Shown here piece after piece: positions 22,939-30,935 of a DNA stretch of 57,438 nucleotides. How positions within the stretch are numbered: position 1 is the stretch's first letter; each line of letters begins with the position of its first letter. The stretch spans positions 221,810-279,247 of the forward strand of contig NZ_WPCU01000005.1 of NCBI RefSeq assembly GCF_009742705.1, written 5' to 3'. The notes beneath the pieces are model-generated. The model saw only the letters and a program-made list of their open reading frames with translations. It made no database searches and was not told where the DNA came from. Source of the stretch: Auraticoccus cholistanensis (GTDB lineage Bacteria; Actinomycetota; Actinomycetes; Propionibacteriales; Propionibacteriaceae). The position numbers and the translations under genes are program-made.

Positions 22939-22966
22939 ACCATACCCACATCCGCGCGGTTTGGAA
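22939..22966 (-). promoter_or_regulatory. Promoter of the Gly-Cys-Val tRNA cluster
   Basis: On the minus strand TTCCAA (22961-22966) and TATGGT (22939-22944) are 16 bp apart and lie about 55 bp before tRNA-Gly. The surrounding bases are unusually AT-rich for this genome. The 117-bp gap is shared with the divergent aminodeoxychorismate lyase-like gene. Confidence 0.5.
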
Positions 22967-23000
22967 AATCGGTCCGGCTCCGGCGCGGCAGAATGGCCCC

Positions 23001-23870
23001 ATGACCACTGCTCCGGACGTCCAGCGCACCACCCCGAACACCGCACCGCGCCGCGTCTGGGTGGGGGATCGGCTGCTGGAGGCCGAGGAGGCCACGGTCG
23101 CCGCCACCGACCACGGGCTGGTGGCTGGCGGGGGTGTCTTCGAGTCGCTCAAGGTGACCGGGCGGGGCGCCTTCGCCGTCACCCGCCACCTGCAGCGGCT
23201 CTCCCGCTCGGCCGCCGCGCTCGGCCTGCCCGAGCCCGACCACGCCCTGGTGCGCACGGCGGTCGAGGCCGTGGTGGAGGGCCGGGACTACGACCTGGGC
23301 ATCGTCCGGGTGACCTGGACCGGTGGCGTCGGTCCGCTGGGCTCGGGGCGCGCCTTCGGGCCGCCGACCCTGGTGGTGGCGGACGCGCCCGCCGCCTGGC
23401 CGCCGGAGGAGACCGCGGTCGTCACCGTGCCCTGGACCCGCAACGAGCACGGCGCCATGACGGGGGTGAAGACCACCAGCTACGGCGAGAACGTCCGCGG
23501 CCTCGCCTACGCGGTCGAGCGTGACGCCTCCGAGGGCATCTTCTGCAACACCGCCGGGCACGTCTGCGAGGGCACCGGCAGCAACCTGTTCGTGGTGGTC
23601 GACGGCGAGGTCGTCACCAGCCCGCTGTCCTCGGGGGCGCTCGCCGGCGTCACCCGCGCGCTGGTGCTGGAGTGGGCCGAGGTCAGCGAGCGCGATCTCA
23701 CCCTGGCCGAGGCCCAGGCCGCCGACGAGGTGTTCCTCACGTCCTCGCTGCGTGACGTGCAGCGCGTCACCCGCTGGGACGACCACCGCTACAGCGCGGA
23801 CGGCCCCGTCACCGGACGTCTGCGTCGGCTGTTCGCCGAGCGCTCCGAGAGCGACTGGGACCCCCGCTGA
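23001..23870 (+). CDS. Class IV aminotransferase, aminodeoxychorismate lyase-like
   Basis: A 289-residue PLP enzyme of fold type IV. The internal-aldimine lysine is in TGVKTTSYGENV near residue 157. CEGTGSNLFVVV near 190 is the phosphate-binding cofactor motif, and DEVFLTSSLRDVQRV near 245 closes the site. Members are aminodeoxychorismate lyase (folate pathway), D-amino acid and branched-chain aminotransferases. Length and motif spacing favour aminodeoxychorismate lyase, but no pabA/pabB is adjacent. ATG at 23001 has no Shine-Dalgarno; CAGAAT 6 nt upstream may be a -10 of a leaderless message. Confidence 0.85.
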   Translation: MTTAPDVQRTTPNTAPRRVWVGDRLLEAEEATVAATDHGLVAGGGVFESLKVTGRGAFAVTRHLQRLSRSAAALGLPEPDHALVRTAVEAVVEGRDYDLGIVRVTWTGGVGPLGSGRAFGPPTLVVADAPAAWPPEETAVVTVPWTRNEHGAMTGVKTTSYGENVRGLAYAVERDASEGIFCNTAGHVCEGTGSNLFVVVDGEVVTSPLSSGALAGVTRALVLEWAEVSERDLTLAEAQAADEVFLTSSLRDVQRVTRWDDHRYSADGPVTGRLRRLFAERSESDWDPR

Positions 23871-23920
23871 GCCGGACCTCTACCCTGGGCGCCGACCCAC
23901 CCTTCGGCGGAGAGGTTCTG

Positions 23921-25222
23921 ATGACGGAGATCGACGTGGTCGGGGTGCGCCCGGACCTGCTGGCCCGCGTGAGCGACGAGGTCCGTGACGCCTTCGGCGA
24001 CGACGGCCCACGGGTGGCAGAGGTGTTCGAGCGGATCATGCGGGACAACCTCGCCTCCGTGACCGAGCGCCTCGACGACGGGACGGCGTTCATCCTCACC
24101 GGGGACATCCCCGCCATGTGGCTGCGGGACTCCGCCGCCCAGGTCCGTCCCTATCTCGTGCTCGCCGGCGAGGACCCGGCGCTCGCCGACCTGCTGGTCG
24201 GGGTGCTGCGCCGGCAGCTGGAGTTCCTGGTGCTCGACCCCTACGCCAACGCCTTCAAGCGCGGGCCCGAGCCGAGCGCGCACGCCGACGACCGGACGGT
24301 GCTGCGACCCGAGATCTGGGAGCGCAAGTACGAGGTCGACTCGCTGTGCTTCCCGCTCGACCTGGCGCACCGGCTGTGGCAGGTCACCGGACGCGCGGAC
24401 GTCCTCGACTCCCGCTTCGCCGCGGCCGCCGAGGCCGTGGTGGACCTGTGGACGCTGGAGCAGGACCACAGCCGCTCGGCCTACCGCTTCGAGCGCTTCG
24501 ACTGCCCGCCCACCGACACCCTGACCCGTGACGGGCTGGGCGAGCCGGTGGGCTGGACCGGGATGACCTGGAGCGGGTTCCGTCCCAGCGACGACGCCTG
24601 CCGCTACAACTACAACGTCCCGGGCAACATGTTCGCCCACGCCGTGCTGGGCCAGCTCGCCGAGCTGGCCGACGCCGGCCTGCTCGACCCCGGGCTGGGG
24701 GAGCGCGCGGGTGCGCTGCGGGAGCAGATCGGCGGCGGGATCGAGCAGTTCGGCCGGGTCGCCCACCCCGAGGCCGGCGAGGTGTACGCCTACGAGGTCG
24801 ACGGTCTCGGCAACGCCCTGCTCATGGACGACGCCAACATGCCCAGCCTGCTGTCGGCCCCGCTGAGCGGCTACCTGGCCGTCGACGACCCGCGCTACCT
24901 GGCCACCCGTCGGCTGCTGCTGAGCGAGCACAACCCGTACTACTACTCCGGCTCCGCCGCCGCCGGCATCGGCAGCCCGCACACCCCCGAGGGCTACGTG
25001 TGGCCCATCGCCCTCGCCGTGCAGGGTCTCACCGACCCCGACCCGGAGGGGAAGCGCCGCCTCGTGCGGCTGCTCTGCGACACCACCGCCGGGACGGGGA
25101 TGATGCACGAGGGCTTCCACTGCGACGACCCCGCCCGCTTCACCCGCGAGTGGTTCTCCTGGGCGAACGCGATGTTCTGCGAGCTGGTGCTCGACGTGGC
25201 GGGGCGCCGGCTGCCCGGCTGA
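23921..25222 (+). CDS. Glycoside hydrolase family 125 (exo-alpha-1,6-mannosidase type)
   Basis: A 433-residue (alpha/alpha)6-barrel enzyme without a signal peptide, so probably cytoplasmic. Family marks are GDIPAMWLRDSAAQVRPY near residue 60, the acid-residue region TWSGFRPSDDACRYNYN near 215-232, EHNPYYYSG near 333 and WFSWANAMFCELV at the C-terminus. Characterised members remove alpha-1,6-linked mannose without metal. The mannosylated phosphatidylinositol genes begin 7 kb downstream, but a link is speculative; turnover of imported mannan or N-glycan fragments is an alternative. ATG at 23921 follows GGAGAGG. Its 50-bp gap from the lyase gene contains a candidate -10 TACCCT. Confidence 0.9.
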   Translation: MTEIDVVGVRPDLLARVSDEVRDAFGDDGPRVAEVFERIMRDNLASVTERLDDGTAFILTGDIPAMWLRDSAAQVRPYLVLAGEDPALADLLVGVLRRQLEFLVLDPYANAFKRGPEPSAHADDRTVLRPEIWERKYEVDSLCFPLDLAHRLWQVTGRADVLDSRFAAAAEAVVDLWTLEQDHSRSAYRFERFDCPPTDTLTRDGLGEPVGWTGMTWSGFRPSDDACRYNYNVPGNMFAHAVLGQLAELADAGLLDPGLGERAGALREQIGGGIEQFGRVAHPEAGEVYAYEVDGLGNALLMDDANMPSLLSAPLSGYLAVDDPRYLATRRLLLSEHNPYYYSGSAAAGIGSPHTPEGYVWPIALAVQGLTDPDPEGKRRLVRLLCDTTAGTGMMHEGFHCDDPARFTREWFSWANAMFCELVLDVAGRRLPG

Positions 25223-25229
25223 GGGGCTC

Positions 25230-25260
25230 GGCCGGCCGCGCGGCGTGGGCGTGGCCGGCC
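25230..25260 (+). terminator. Terminator hairpin after the mannosidase gene
   Basis: GGCCGGCC at 25230-25237 and again at 25253-25260 (self-complementary) form an 8-bp stem with a 15-nt loop, 8 bp after the GH125 stop. Confidence 0.5.
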
Positions 25261-25264
25261 CCGA

Positions 25265-25293
25265 TTGGCGACCGCCGCGGATCTGTAGTAACT
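25265..25293 (+). promoter_or_regulatory. Promoter of tRNA-Val (CAC)
   Basis: TTGGCG (25265-25270) and GTAACT (25288-25293) are 17 bp apart, 15 bp before the mature tRNA 5' end. The overlapping hexamer TAGTAA is an alternative -10 with shorter spacing. Confidence 0.45.
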
Positions 25294-25307
25294 TCTGGGC
25301 GTCGCAG

Positions 25308-25379
25308 GGGCGATTGGCGCAGTGGTAGCGCGCTTCGTTCACACCGAAGAGGTCACTGGTTCGAACCCAGTATCGCCCA
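25308..25379 (+). tRNA. tRNA-Val (CAC)
   Basis: A 72-nt tRNA with acceptor GGGCGAT/ATCGCCC, discriminator A, anticodon loop TTCACAC (anticodon CAC) and T loop TTCGAAC. It differs from the tRNA-Val(GAC) at 22604-22675 at only six positions, mostly in the anticodon arm, and lies in the opposite orientation. Confidence 0.95.
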
Positions 25380-25383
25380 CCAC

Positions 25384-25415
25384 CAGAACCCCCGGGGTCC
25401 TCCCCGGGGATTCTG
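25384..25415 (+). terminator. Terminator of tRNA-Val (CAC)
   Basis: CAGAACCCCCGGGG (25384-25397) pairs with 25402-25415 over 14 positions with one mismatch around a TCCT loop. It lies 4 bp past the tRNA 3' end. Confidence 0.75.
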
Positions 25416-25468
25416 CCGTTCCCCGGCCCGGCGCGTCCCGGGCCGTCCTGTCGGAGCCGTCGGCCACC

Positions 25469-26653
25469 ATGGCTGCCGTGCGCCACGTCGACGACACCGA
25501 ACGCAGGGCCCGGCTCGCCCGCCGGCACGCCGTCTCGCCCTGGCACCGGGTGGGCTCACCGCTGCAGGCCACGCGGGCGATGACGGTGCTCCACGCCACC
25601 GAGCCGGCCACCGTGCACCTGTCGGTCCACGCCCGGGTGGACGACGTCACCGTCGACGACGTCGAGGCCGCCCTCTACGGGGAGCGCTCGCTGGTCAAGC
25701 AGCTCGCCATGCGACGCACGCTGTTCGTCTTCCCGCGCGACCTGCTGCCCGCCGCCTGGGGCAGCGCCAGCGCCCGGGTCGCGACCGCCCACCGTGCGCG
25801 GCTGGTCAAGGAGGTCGAGTCGCACGGGCTCACCGCCGACGGCGCGGCCTGGCTCGCCGAGGCCGAGGCGGCCGTGCTGGGCCACCTCGCCGGCGGTGCC
25901 GAGCTCGGCGCCCAGGAGCTGCGCGAGGCGCTCCCGGCCCTGCAGGGGCGCATCGGCGGCCGCACCGACAAGAAGTACGACCTCAGCATCCCCATCGCGC
26001 CGCGGGTGCTCACCCAGCTCGGCCTGGAGGCGAAGCTGGTCCGCGGACGCAACGGCGGCCACTGGCGCACCTCGCGTCCCCGCTGGACGCTGATGTCGAG
26101 CTGGCTGGGCGAGGTGCCGGCCCCCAGCACCGCCGCCGACGGCTACGCCGAGCTGGTGCGCCGCTGGCTGCGCACCTTCGGTCCCGGCACCTCCGCCGAC
26201 CTGCAGTGGTGGCTGGGGGCCACCAAGACCGCGGTCACCACCGCGCTGTCCGCCGTCGGGGCGGTCGAGGTCTCCCTGGACGACGGCGGCCGGGGCTGGC
26301 TCCTCCCCGACGACCTGGAGCCGGAGCCGCCGGTGCGGCCGTGGGCCGCGCTGCTGCCCGTGCTGGACCCGACCGTGATGGGGTGGAAGGAGCGTTCCTG
26401 GTACCTCGGACCGCACGGCCCGGGGCTGTTCGACACCAACGGCAACGCCGGCACCACCGCCTGGTGGGACGGGCGGGTCGTCGGCTGCTGGGTCCAGGAC
26501 GACGACGGCCGGGTCCGGGTCTCGCTGCTCGAGGACGTCCCGGCCGAGGGGGTGGCCGCCCTCGAGGTCGAGGCGGGACGGCTCAGCCGCTGGCTCGACG
26601 GGGTCCGGGTGCTCACCGTCTACCCCTCCCCGGCGATGGTCGCCGCCCGCTGA
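25469..26653 (+). CDS. Winged-helix DNA-binding domain protein (HTH_42 / AlkZ-YcaQ-like)
   Basis: A 394-residue protein of the HTH_42 family, which includes the interstrand-crosslink DNA glycosylases AlkZ and YcaQ and many uncharacterised relatives. Visible features are an N-terminal helical region (LARRHAVSPWHRVGSPLQATRAM), MRRTLFVFPRD near residue 90, RIGGRTDKKYDLS near 163 and a C-terminal LLPVLDPTVMGWKERSWYL near 297. The glutamine-rich catalytic motif of true glycosylases is not clearly present, so repair activity is uncertain. ATG at 25469 was chosen because upstream in-frame sequence runs through the tRNA and its terminator. Probably transcribed alone. Confidence 0.78.
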   Translation: MAAVRHVDDTERRARLARRHAVSPWHRVGSPLQATRAMTVLHATEPATVHLSVHARVDDVTVDDVEAALYGERSLVKQLAMRRTLFVFPRDLLPAAWGSASARVATAHRARLVKEVESHGLTADGAAWLAEAEAAVLGHLAGGAELGAQELREALPALQGRIGGRTDKKYDLSIPIAPRVLTQLGLEAKLVRGRNGGHWRTSRPRWTLMSSWLGEVPAPSTAADGYAELVRRWLRTFGPGTSADLQWWLGATKTAVTTALSAVGAVEVSLDDGGRGWLLPDDLEPEPPVRPWAALLPVLDPTVMGWKERSWYLGPHGPGLFDTNGNAGTTAWWDGRVVGCWVQDDDGRVRVSLLEDVPAEGVAALEVEAGRLSRWLDGVRVLTVYPSPAMVAAR

Positions 26654-26762
26654 GGCGTCCCGCCGCCGCCCCGCCGCCGAACCCTCGGCCGGGACGGCCG
26701 CCGCGTCCGGCACGGGACAACCCGGTCGGCGGCGGGTCGCGGATCGGGCAAGATGGGCCGAG

Positions 26763-26780
26763 CCGGGCGGACCCGCCCGG
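26763..26780 (+). promoter_or_regulatory. Hairpin in the thrS leader
   Basis: CCGGGCGG and its complement with a 2-nt centre lie 23 bp before the thrS start and just before the GAAAGG ribosome binding site. It could affect thrS expression; no T-box consensus was found in the 150-bp gap. Confidence 0.35.
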
Positions 26781-26803
26781 GATCCTGACGAAAGGTCGGC
26801 GAA

Positions 26804-28810
26804 GTGTCTGCACGTCTCACCCTGGTCCGCGACGGAGAGCGCAGCGAGCAGGTTGTCGAGACCACGACCACCGGCCTGGACCTCTTCGGCGAGGACCGCA
26901 CGGTGGTGGCCATGCGCGTCGGCGGCGAGCTGGTCGACCTGGCCACCGAGCTGGCCGACGGCGATGTCGTCGAGCCCGTGCTGATCGGGTCCCCCGACGG
27001 GCTCGCGGTGCTGCGCCACTCCGCCGCCCACGTCACCGCCCAGGCCACCCAGGCCCTGTTCGCCGAGGCGCGGCTGGGCATCGGGCCGCCGATCACCGAC
27101 GGCTACTACTACGACATCGACATCCCGACGCCGTTCACCCCCGACGACCTGCAGGCCATCAGCAAGAAGATGACCCAGATCGTCAAGGAGCGCCAGCGCT
27201 TCGTCCGGCGCGAGGTCACCGACGCCGAGGCCGCCGCCGAGCTCGCCGACGAGCCGCACAAGCTGGAGCTGATCCAGCTCAAGGGCAGCGCCTCCGACGA
27301 CGACGGCTCCAGCGTCGAGGTGGGCAGCGGCGGGCTGACGATCTACGACAACGTCCGCCGCGACGGCACCGTGGCCTGGAAGGACCTCTGCCGTGGTCCG
27401 CACGTGCCGCACACCGGCTACCTGGGCAACGGGTGGGCGGTCACCCGCAGCTCGGCGGCCTACTGGCGCGGGGACCAGTCCAACGCCCAGCTGCAGCGCG
27501 TCTACGGCACGGCCTGGCCCAGCAAGGAGGAGCTGAAGGCCTACCAGACCCGGCTGGAGGAGGCGGCCAGGCGTGACCACCGCAAGCTCGGCCGCGAGCT
27601 CGACCTGTTCTCCTTCCCCGACGAGATCGGCTCCGGCCTGGCGGTCTTCCACCCCAAGGGCGGCATCCTGCGCCGGGAGATGGAGGACTACTCCCGGCGC
27701 CGGCACGCCGAGGCCGGCTACGAGTTCGTCAACACCCCCCACGTCACCAAGGGCGAGCTGTTCGAGATCTCGGGCCACCTCGGCTTCTACGCCGACGGCA
27801 TGTTCCCCCCGATGCACCTCGACGAGGAGCGCCACCCCGACGGCAGCATCCGGCGGCAGGGGCAGGACTACTACCTCAAGCCGATGAACTGCCCGATGCA
27901 CTGCCTGATCTTCCGTTCCCGCGGCCGCTCCTACCGCGAGCTGCCGCTGCGGATGTTCGAGTTCGGCAGCGTCTACCGCTACGAGATGTCCGGCGTGGTG
28001 CACGGGCTGACCCGGGTGCGCGGGATGACCCAGGACGACGCCCACATCTACTGCACCGAGGAGCAGATGCAGGGCGAGCTCATCTCGCTGCTGCGGTTCG
28101 TGCTCGACCTGCTGGCCGACTACGGCCTGGAGGACTTCTACCTCGAGCTGTCCACGCGCGACCCGGAGAAGTCGATCGGCACCGACGAGGAGTGGGAGCG
28201 GGCCACGCAGGCGCTGCGCAACGCCGCCGAGGCGTCCGGGCTGGAGCTCGTGCTCGACCCGGGCGGCGCGGCCTTCTACGCGCCGAAGATCAGCGTCCAG
28301 GCCCGCGACGCGATCGGGCGCAGCTGGCAGCTGTCCACCATCCAGGTCGACCTCATGCTCCCCGAGCGGTTCGGGCTGGAGGTGACCGGCTCCGACGGCA
28401 CCCGGCAGCGTCCGGTGATGATCCACCGCGCCCTGTTCGGCTCCATCGAGCGCTTCCTCGGCGTGCTGGTCGAGCACTACGCCGGCGCCTTCCCGCCGTG
28501 GCTCGCCCCGGTCCAGGTCGTCGCCATCCCGGTCGCGGCGGAGTTCGACGGCTACCTCGGCGAGATCGCCGACCAGCTGCGGGCGAAGGGGATCCGGGTC
28601 GAGGTCGACACCTCCGACGACCGCTTCCCCAAGAAGATCCGCAACGCGCAGAAGGAGAAGGTGCCCTACATGCTCATCGCCGGCGGCGACGACCGCGACG
28701 CGGGTGCGGTCTCGTTCCGCTACCGCGACGGCAGCCAGAAGAACGGCGTGCCGGTGGCCGAGGCGGTGGCCGAGATCACCGACGCCGTCGCCCGACGGAT
28801 CCAGGTCTGA
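26804..28810 (+). CDS. thrS: Threonyl-tRNA synthetase
   Basis: A 668-residue class II synthetase that charges tRNA-Thr. Domain order is TGS (1-65), the editing domain with the zinc-like HSAAHVTAQ near residue 73 and YYYDID near 103, then the catalytic core (about 250-560). Class II motif 1 is in [12 protein letters not shown], motif 2 in [13 protein letters not shown], and motif 3 near 545. The zinc-binding Cys is in [10 protein letters not shown] and its partner His in [10 protein letters not shown]. The C-terminal anticodon-binding domain spans about 565-668. GTG at 26804 follows GAAAGG. Position ahead of HIT-pgsA-patA-pimA matches the mycobacterial order. Confidence 0.97.
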   Translation: MSARLTLVRDGERSEQVVETTTTGLDLFGEDRTVVAMRVGGELVDLATELADGDVVEPVLIGSPDGLAVLRHSAAHVTAQATQALFAEARLGIGPPITDGYYYDIDIPTPFTPDDLQAISKKMTQIVKERQRFVRREVTDAEAAAELADEPHKLELIQLKGSASDDDGSSVEVGSGGLTIYDNVRRDGTVAWKDLCRGPHVPHTGYLGNGWAVTRSSAAYWRGDQSNAQLQRVYGTAWPSKEELKAYQTRLEEAARRDHRKLGRELDLFSFPDEIGSGLAVFHPKGGILRREMEDYSRRRHAEAGYEFVNTPHVTKGELFEISGHLGFYADGMFPPMHLDEERHPDGSIRRQGQDYYLKPMNCPMHCLIFRSRGRSYRELPLRMFEFGSVYRYEMSGVVHGLTRVRGMTQDDAHIYCTEEQMQGELISLLRFVLDLLADYGLEDFYLELSTRDPEKSIGTDEEWERATQALRNAAEASGLELVLDPGGAAFYAPKISVQARDAIGRSWQLSTIQVDLMLPERFGLEVTGSDGTRQRPVMIHRALFGSIERFLGVLVEHYAGAFPPWLAPVQVVAIPVAAEFDGYLGEIADQLRAKGIRVEVDTSDDRFPKKIRNAQKEKVPYMLIAGGDDRDAGAVSFRYRDGSQKNGVPVAEAVAEITDAVARRIQV

Positions 28811-28824
28811 GGAGCGGGAGACCC

Positions 28825-28830
28825 TAGGAT
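28825..28830 (+). promoter_or_regulatory. -10 element of the HIT gene, leaderless type
   Basis: TAGGAT lies between the thrS stop and the ATG at 28838, 7 nt before it. A GGAG sequence also lies 18-24 nt upstream of the start, too far for good ribosome binding. Confidence 0.45.
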
Positions 28831-28837
28831 CGCCGAC

Positions 28838-29413
28838 ATGACCGAGGGGGCGCACAGCGCGGCGGAGGACCCGGCCGTCGGGGTCCCGGACGCCTTCCAG
28901 CGGCTGTGGACCCCGCACCGGCTGGTGTACATCGGCGGGGAGAACAAGCCCGCCGACGACTCCGCCGCCGAGTGCCCGTTCTGCCTGGGCTCGCGGGCGG
29001 CGGACGAGGAGTCCCTGGTGGTGCACCGGGGCGAGCACGCCTTCGCGATCCTCAACCTCTACCCGTACTCACCGGGGCACCTGCTGGTCTGCCCCTACCG
29101 CCACGTCTCGGACTGGACCGAGGTCACCGACGCCGAGCGCGACGAGATCTCCGCCCTCACCCAGACCGCGATGCGGACCATCCGGCGGGTGAGCGCCCCG
29201 CACGGGTTCAACCTCGGCATGAACCAGGGCGCGGTGGCCGGCGCCGGCATCGCCGCCCACCTGCACGCCCACGTCGTGCCCCGGTGGAGCGGCGACTCCA
29301 ACTTCCTGCCGGTCGTCGGCCAGACCAAGGCCGTGCCGCAGCTGCTCGGCGACACCTGGCGGCTGCTGCACCGGGCCTGGGGCGACACCGACCCGAGCGC
29401 GGGCCAGGGCTGA
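28838..29413 (+). CDS. HIT-family AP4A phosphorylase-like hydrolase (Rv2613c type)
   Basis: A 191-residue histidine-triad protein. ECPFCLGSR near residue 48 and the HIT motif HLHAHVVPRW near 145 are clear; NLYPYSPGHLLVCPYRH is the conserved nucleotide-binding strand. The mycobacterial orthologue by position, Rv2613c, is a diadenosine tetraphosphate phosphorylase. It lies between thrS and the phosphatidylinositol phosphate synthase, as in mycobacteria. The stop overlaps the next start by one base (TGATG), so translation is coupled to pgsA. Confidence 0.9.
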   Translation: MTEGAHSAAEDPAVGVPDAFQRLWTPHRLVYIGGENKPADDSAAECPFCLGSRAADEESLVVHRGEHAFAILNLYPYSPGHLLVCPYRHVSDWTEVTDAERDEISALTQTAMRTIRRVSAPHGFNLGMNQGAVAGAGIAAHLHAHVVPRWSGDSNFLPVVGQTKAVPQLLGDTWRLLHRAWGDTDPSAGQG

Positions 29414-30030
29414 TGCTGCAGCACCTGCGCTCGGCCTGGGCGCGCGCGATGCGCCCGCCCGCCGCGGCCCTGCTCCGCCTCGGCGTGACCCCCGACGCCA
29501 TGACCTGGGCCGGCACGGTGGCGGTGGTGGTCGTCGCGGTCCTCGTCGTGCCCGCCGGCTGGCTCTGGCAGGGCGCGCTCGCGCTGGCGGTGCTGGTGCT
29601 CGGCGACGGCCTCGACGGCCAGATGGCCCGGATGTCGGGGCGGTCCAGCACCTGGGGCGCCTTCCTGGACTCCACCCTGGACCGGATCGCCGACGGCGCC
29701 GTGCTCGGCTCGGTGGCGGTCTACCTGGCCCTGATCGGCCAGCCGTGGCTGGCCGGGGCCAGCCTGTGGGCGCTGATCGCCGCGCAGGTCACCAGCTACG
29801 TCAAGGCCCGCGCCGAGTCGGTGGGGCTGACCACCGCCGCCGGGCTCGCCTCCCGGGCCGAGCGGCTGGTGATCCTGCTGCTGGCCCTGTTCTGCGAGGG
29901 CGTCGGCGTCCCGTACGCGCTGGCCGTCGGGGTGCTGGTGCTGGCCGTGCTGAGCAGCATCACGGTGGCCCAGCGGATGCGCGCGGTGCACCGCGCCGCG
30001 GCGGCGGTGGAGGACAGGGCGGCGCGGTGA
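29413..30030 (+). CDS. pgsA: Phosphatidylinositol phosphate synthase (CDP-alcohol phosphotransferase)
   Basis: A 205-residue membrane enzyme that joins CDP-diacylglycerol to inositol 1-phosphate, the first step of phosphatidylinositol and mannoside synthesis in actinobacteria. The complete family motif is present near residues 60-85: DGLDGQMAR, then GAFLDSTLD with all four aspartates, in contrast to the variant at 635-1453. SYVKARAES near 133 contains residues that bind inositol phosphate in related enzymes. About six transmembrane helices are predicted. ATG at 29413 overlaps the HIT stop; its own stop overlaps the acyltransferase start (GTGA). Confidence 0.92.
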   Translation: MLQHLRSAWARAMRPPAAALLRLGVTPDAMTWAGTVAVVVVAVLVVPAGWLWQGALALAVLVLGDGLDGQMARMSGRSSTWGAFLDSTLDRIADGAVLGSVAVYLALIGQPWLAGASLWALIAAQVTSYVKARAESVGLTTAAGLASRAERLVILLLALFCEGVGVPYALAVGVLVLAVLSSITVAQRMRAVHRAAAAVEDRAAR

Positions 30031-30935
30031 GCCCGCTCCGCGACGCGGCCACCCGCCGGCTGCTGGCGGCCGGCTGGCGGCTCGGGCCCCACCTGGGGCG
30101 TCGCACCCGGCGCGTGCTGACCGGGCTCGGCGCCGGCGCCGCCCACCGCCTCGGCGGTGCCCCGGTGGAGCAGCTGCGCCACAACCTGGCCGTGGTCACC
30201 GGGACCGGACCGGACGAGCGGCTGGTCCGCGACGCGCTGACCTCCTACACCCGGATGTGGCTGGAGGTGCTCTCGCTGCCGGGATGGAGCCGCGAGCAGG
30301 TGCGTGCCGCGGTGGTCACCGATCCGGTGGGGGAGTCGCTGCTGCGCCGCGAGCACGCCCGGCGCGGAGCCGTGGTGGCGCTGCCCCACATGGCCAACTG
30401 GGACCTCGTGGGCGCCTGGGCCTGCTCGACCGGGCTGCCGGTCACCACGGTGGCAGAGCAGCTCGACGACCCCGAGTTCGCCGCCTTCACCCGGTTCCGC
30501 GAGGGGCTGGGCATGGAGGTGCTCTCCCACCGCGACCCGCAGGTGCTGGCCCGGCTGCTGGCCGCGGTGGAGGAGGGACGGGTGGTGTGCCTGATGGCCG
30601 ACCGGCTGATGGCCGGCCGCGGGCTGGACGTGCGGTGGCCGCTGCCGGGCGGGCCGCGACCGGTGGCGATGCCGCCCGGTCCGGCGCTCGTGGCCCGCCG
30701 CAGCGGCGCCCTGCTGCTCGGGCTCGCCTGCTCCTACACCGGGGACCGGATGCGGATGCGGTTCAGCCGGCCGGTCGAGCACCGGCCCGGCCGCGACGGG
30801 CTGACCGCGATGACCCAGCAGCTGGCCGACTTCTTCGCCGGCGAGGTCGCCCGCCACCCCCAGGACTGGCACGTGCTGCAGCCGTTCTTCGGCCCGCCCG
30901 GCGCCGACCCGTCGAGCGGCGGGCGGCCGCGGTGA
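30027..30935 (+). CDS. Phosphatidylinositol mannoside acyltransferase (PatA-like)
   Basis: A 302-residue acyltransferase of the LpxL/HtrB superfamily. The catalytic H-x4-D is HMANWD near residue 120, and FREGLGMEVLSH, then CLMADRLMAGRG with the conserved acidic residue, follow. In mycobacteria PatA (Rv2611c) acylates the mannose of PIM1 or PIM2 on the cytoplasmic side of the membrane. The gene order pgsA-patA-pimA is the same here, which makes this assignment strong. GTG at 30027 overlaps the pgsA stop and the stop overlaps the pimA start (both GTGA), so the three genes are tightly coupled. Confidence 0.92.
   Translation: MSPLRDAATRRLLAAGWRLGPHLGRRTRRVLTGLGAGAAHRLGGAPVEQLRHNLAVVTGTGPDERLVRDALTSYTRMWLEVLSLPGWSREQVRAAVVTDPVGESLLRREHARRGAVVALPHMANWDLVGAWACSTGLPVTTVAEQLDDPEFAAFTRFREGLGMEVLSHRDPQVLARLLAAVEEGRVVCLMADRLMAGRGLDVRWPLPGGPRPVAMPPGPALVARRSGALLLGLACSYTGDRMRMRFSRPVEHRPGRDGLTAMTQQLADFFAGEVARHPQDWHVLQPFFGPPGADPSSGGRPR

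Noticed and set aside
26654-26803. Possible T-box riboswitch upstream of thrS
   Set aside because: The gap is short and lacks a recognisable T-box sequence or a terminator/antiterminator pair with T run; only one small hairpin is seen.
25556-29038. A 1160-codon minus-strand open frame opposite the winged-helix gene, thrS and HIT
   Set aside because: Composition is that of a shadow (Gly/Val/Leu/Arg/His-rich, no domain), and the plus strand carries recognised genes over its length. High GC makes long antisense frames common.
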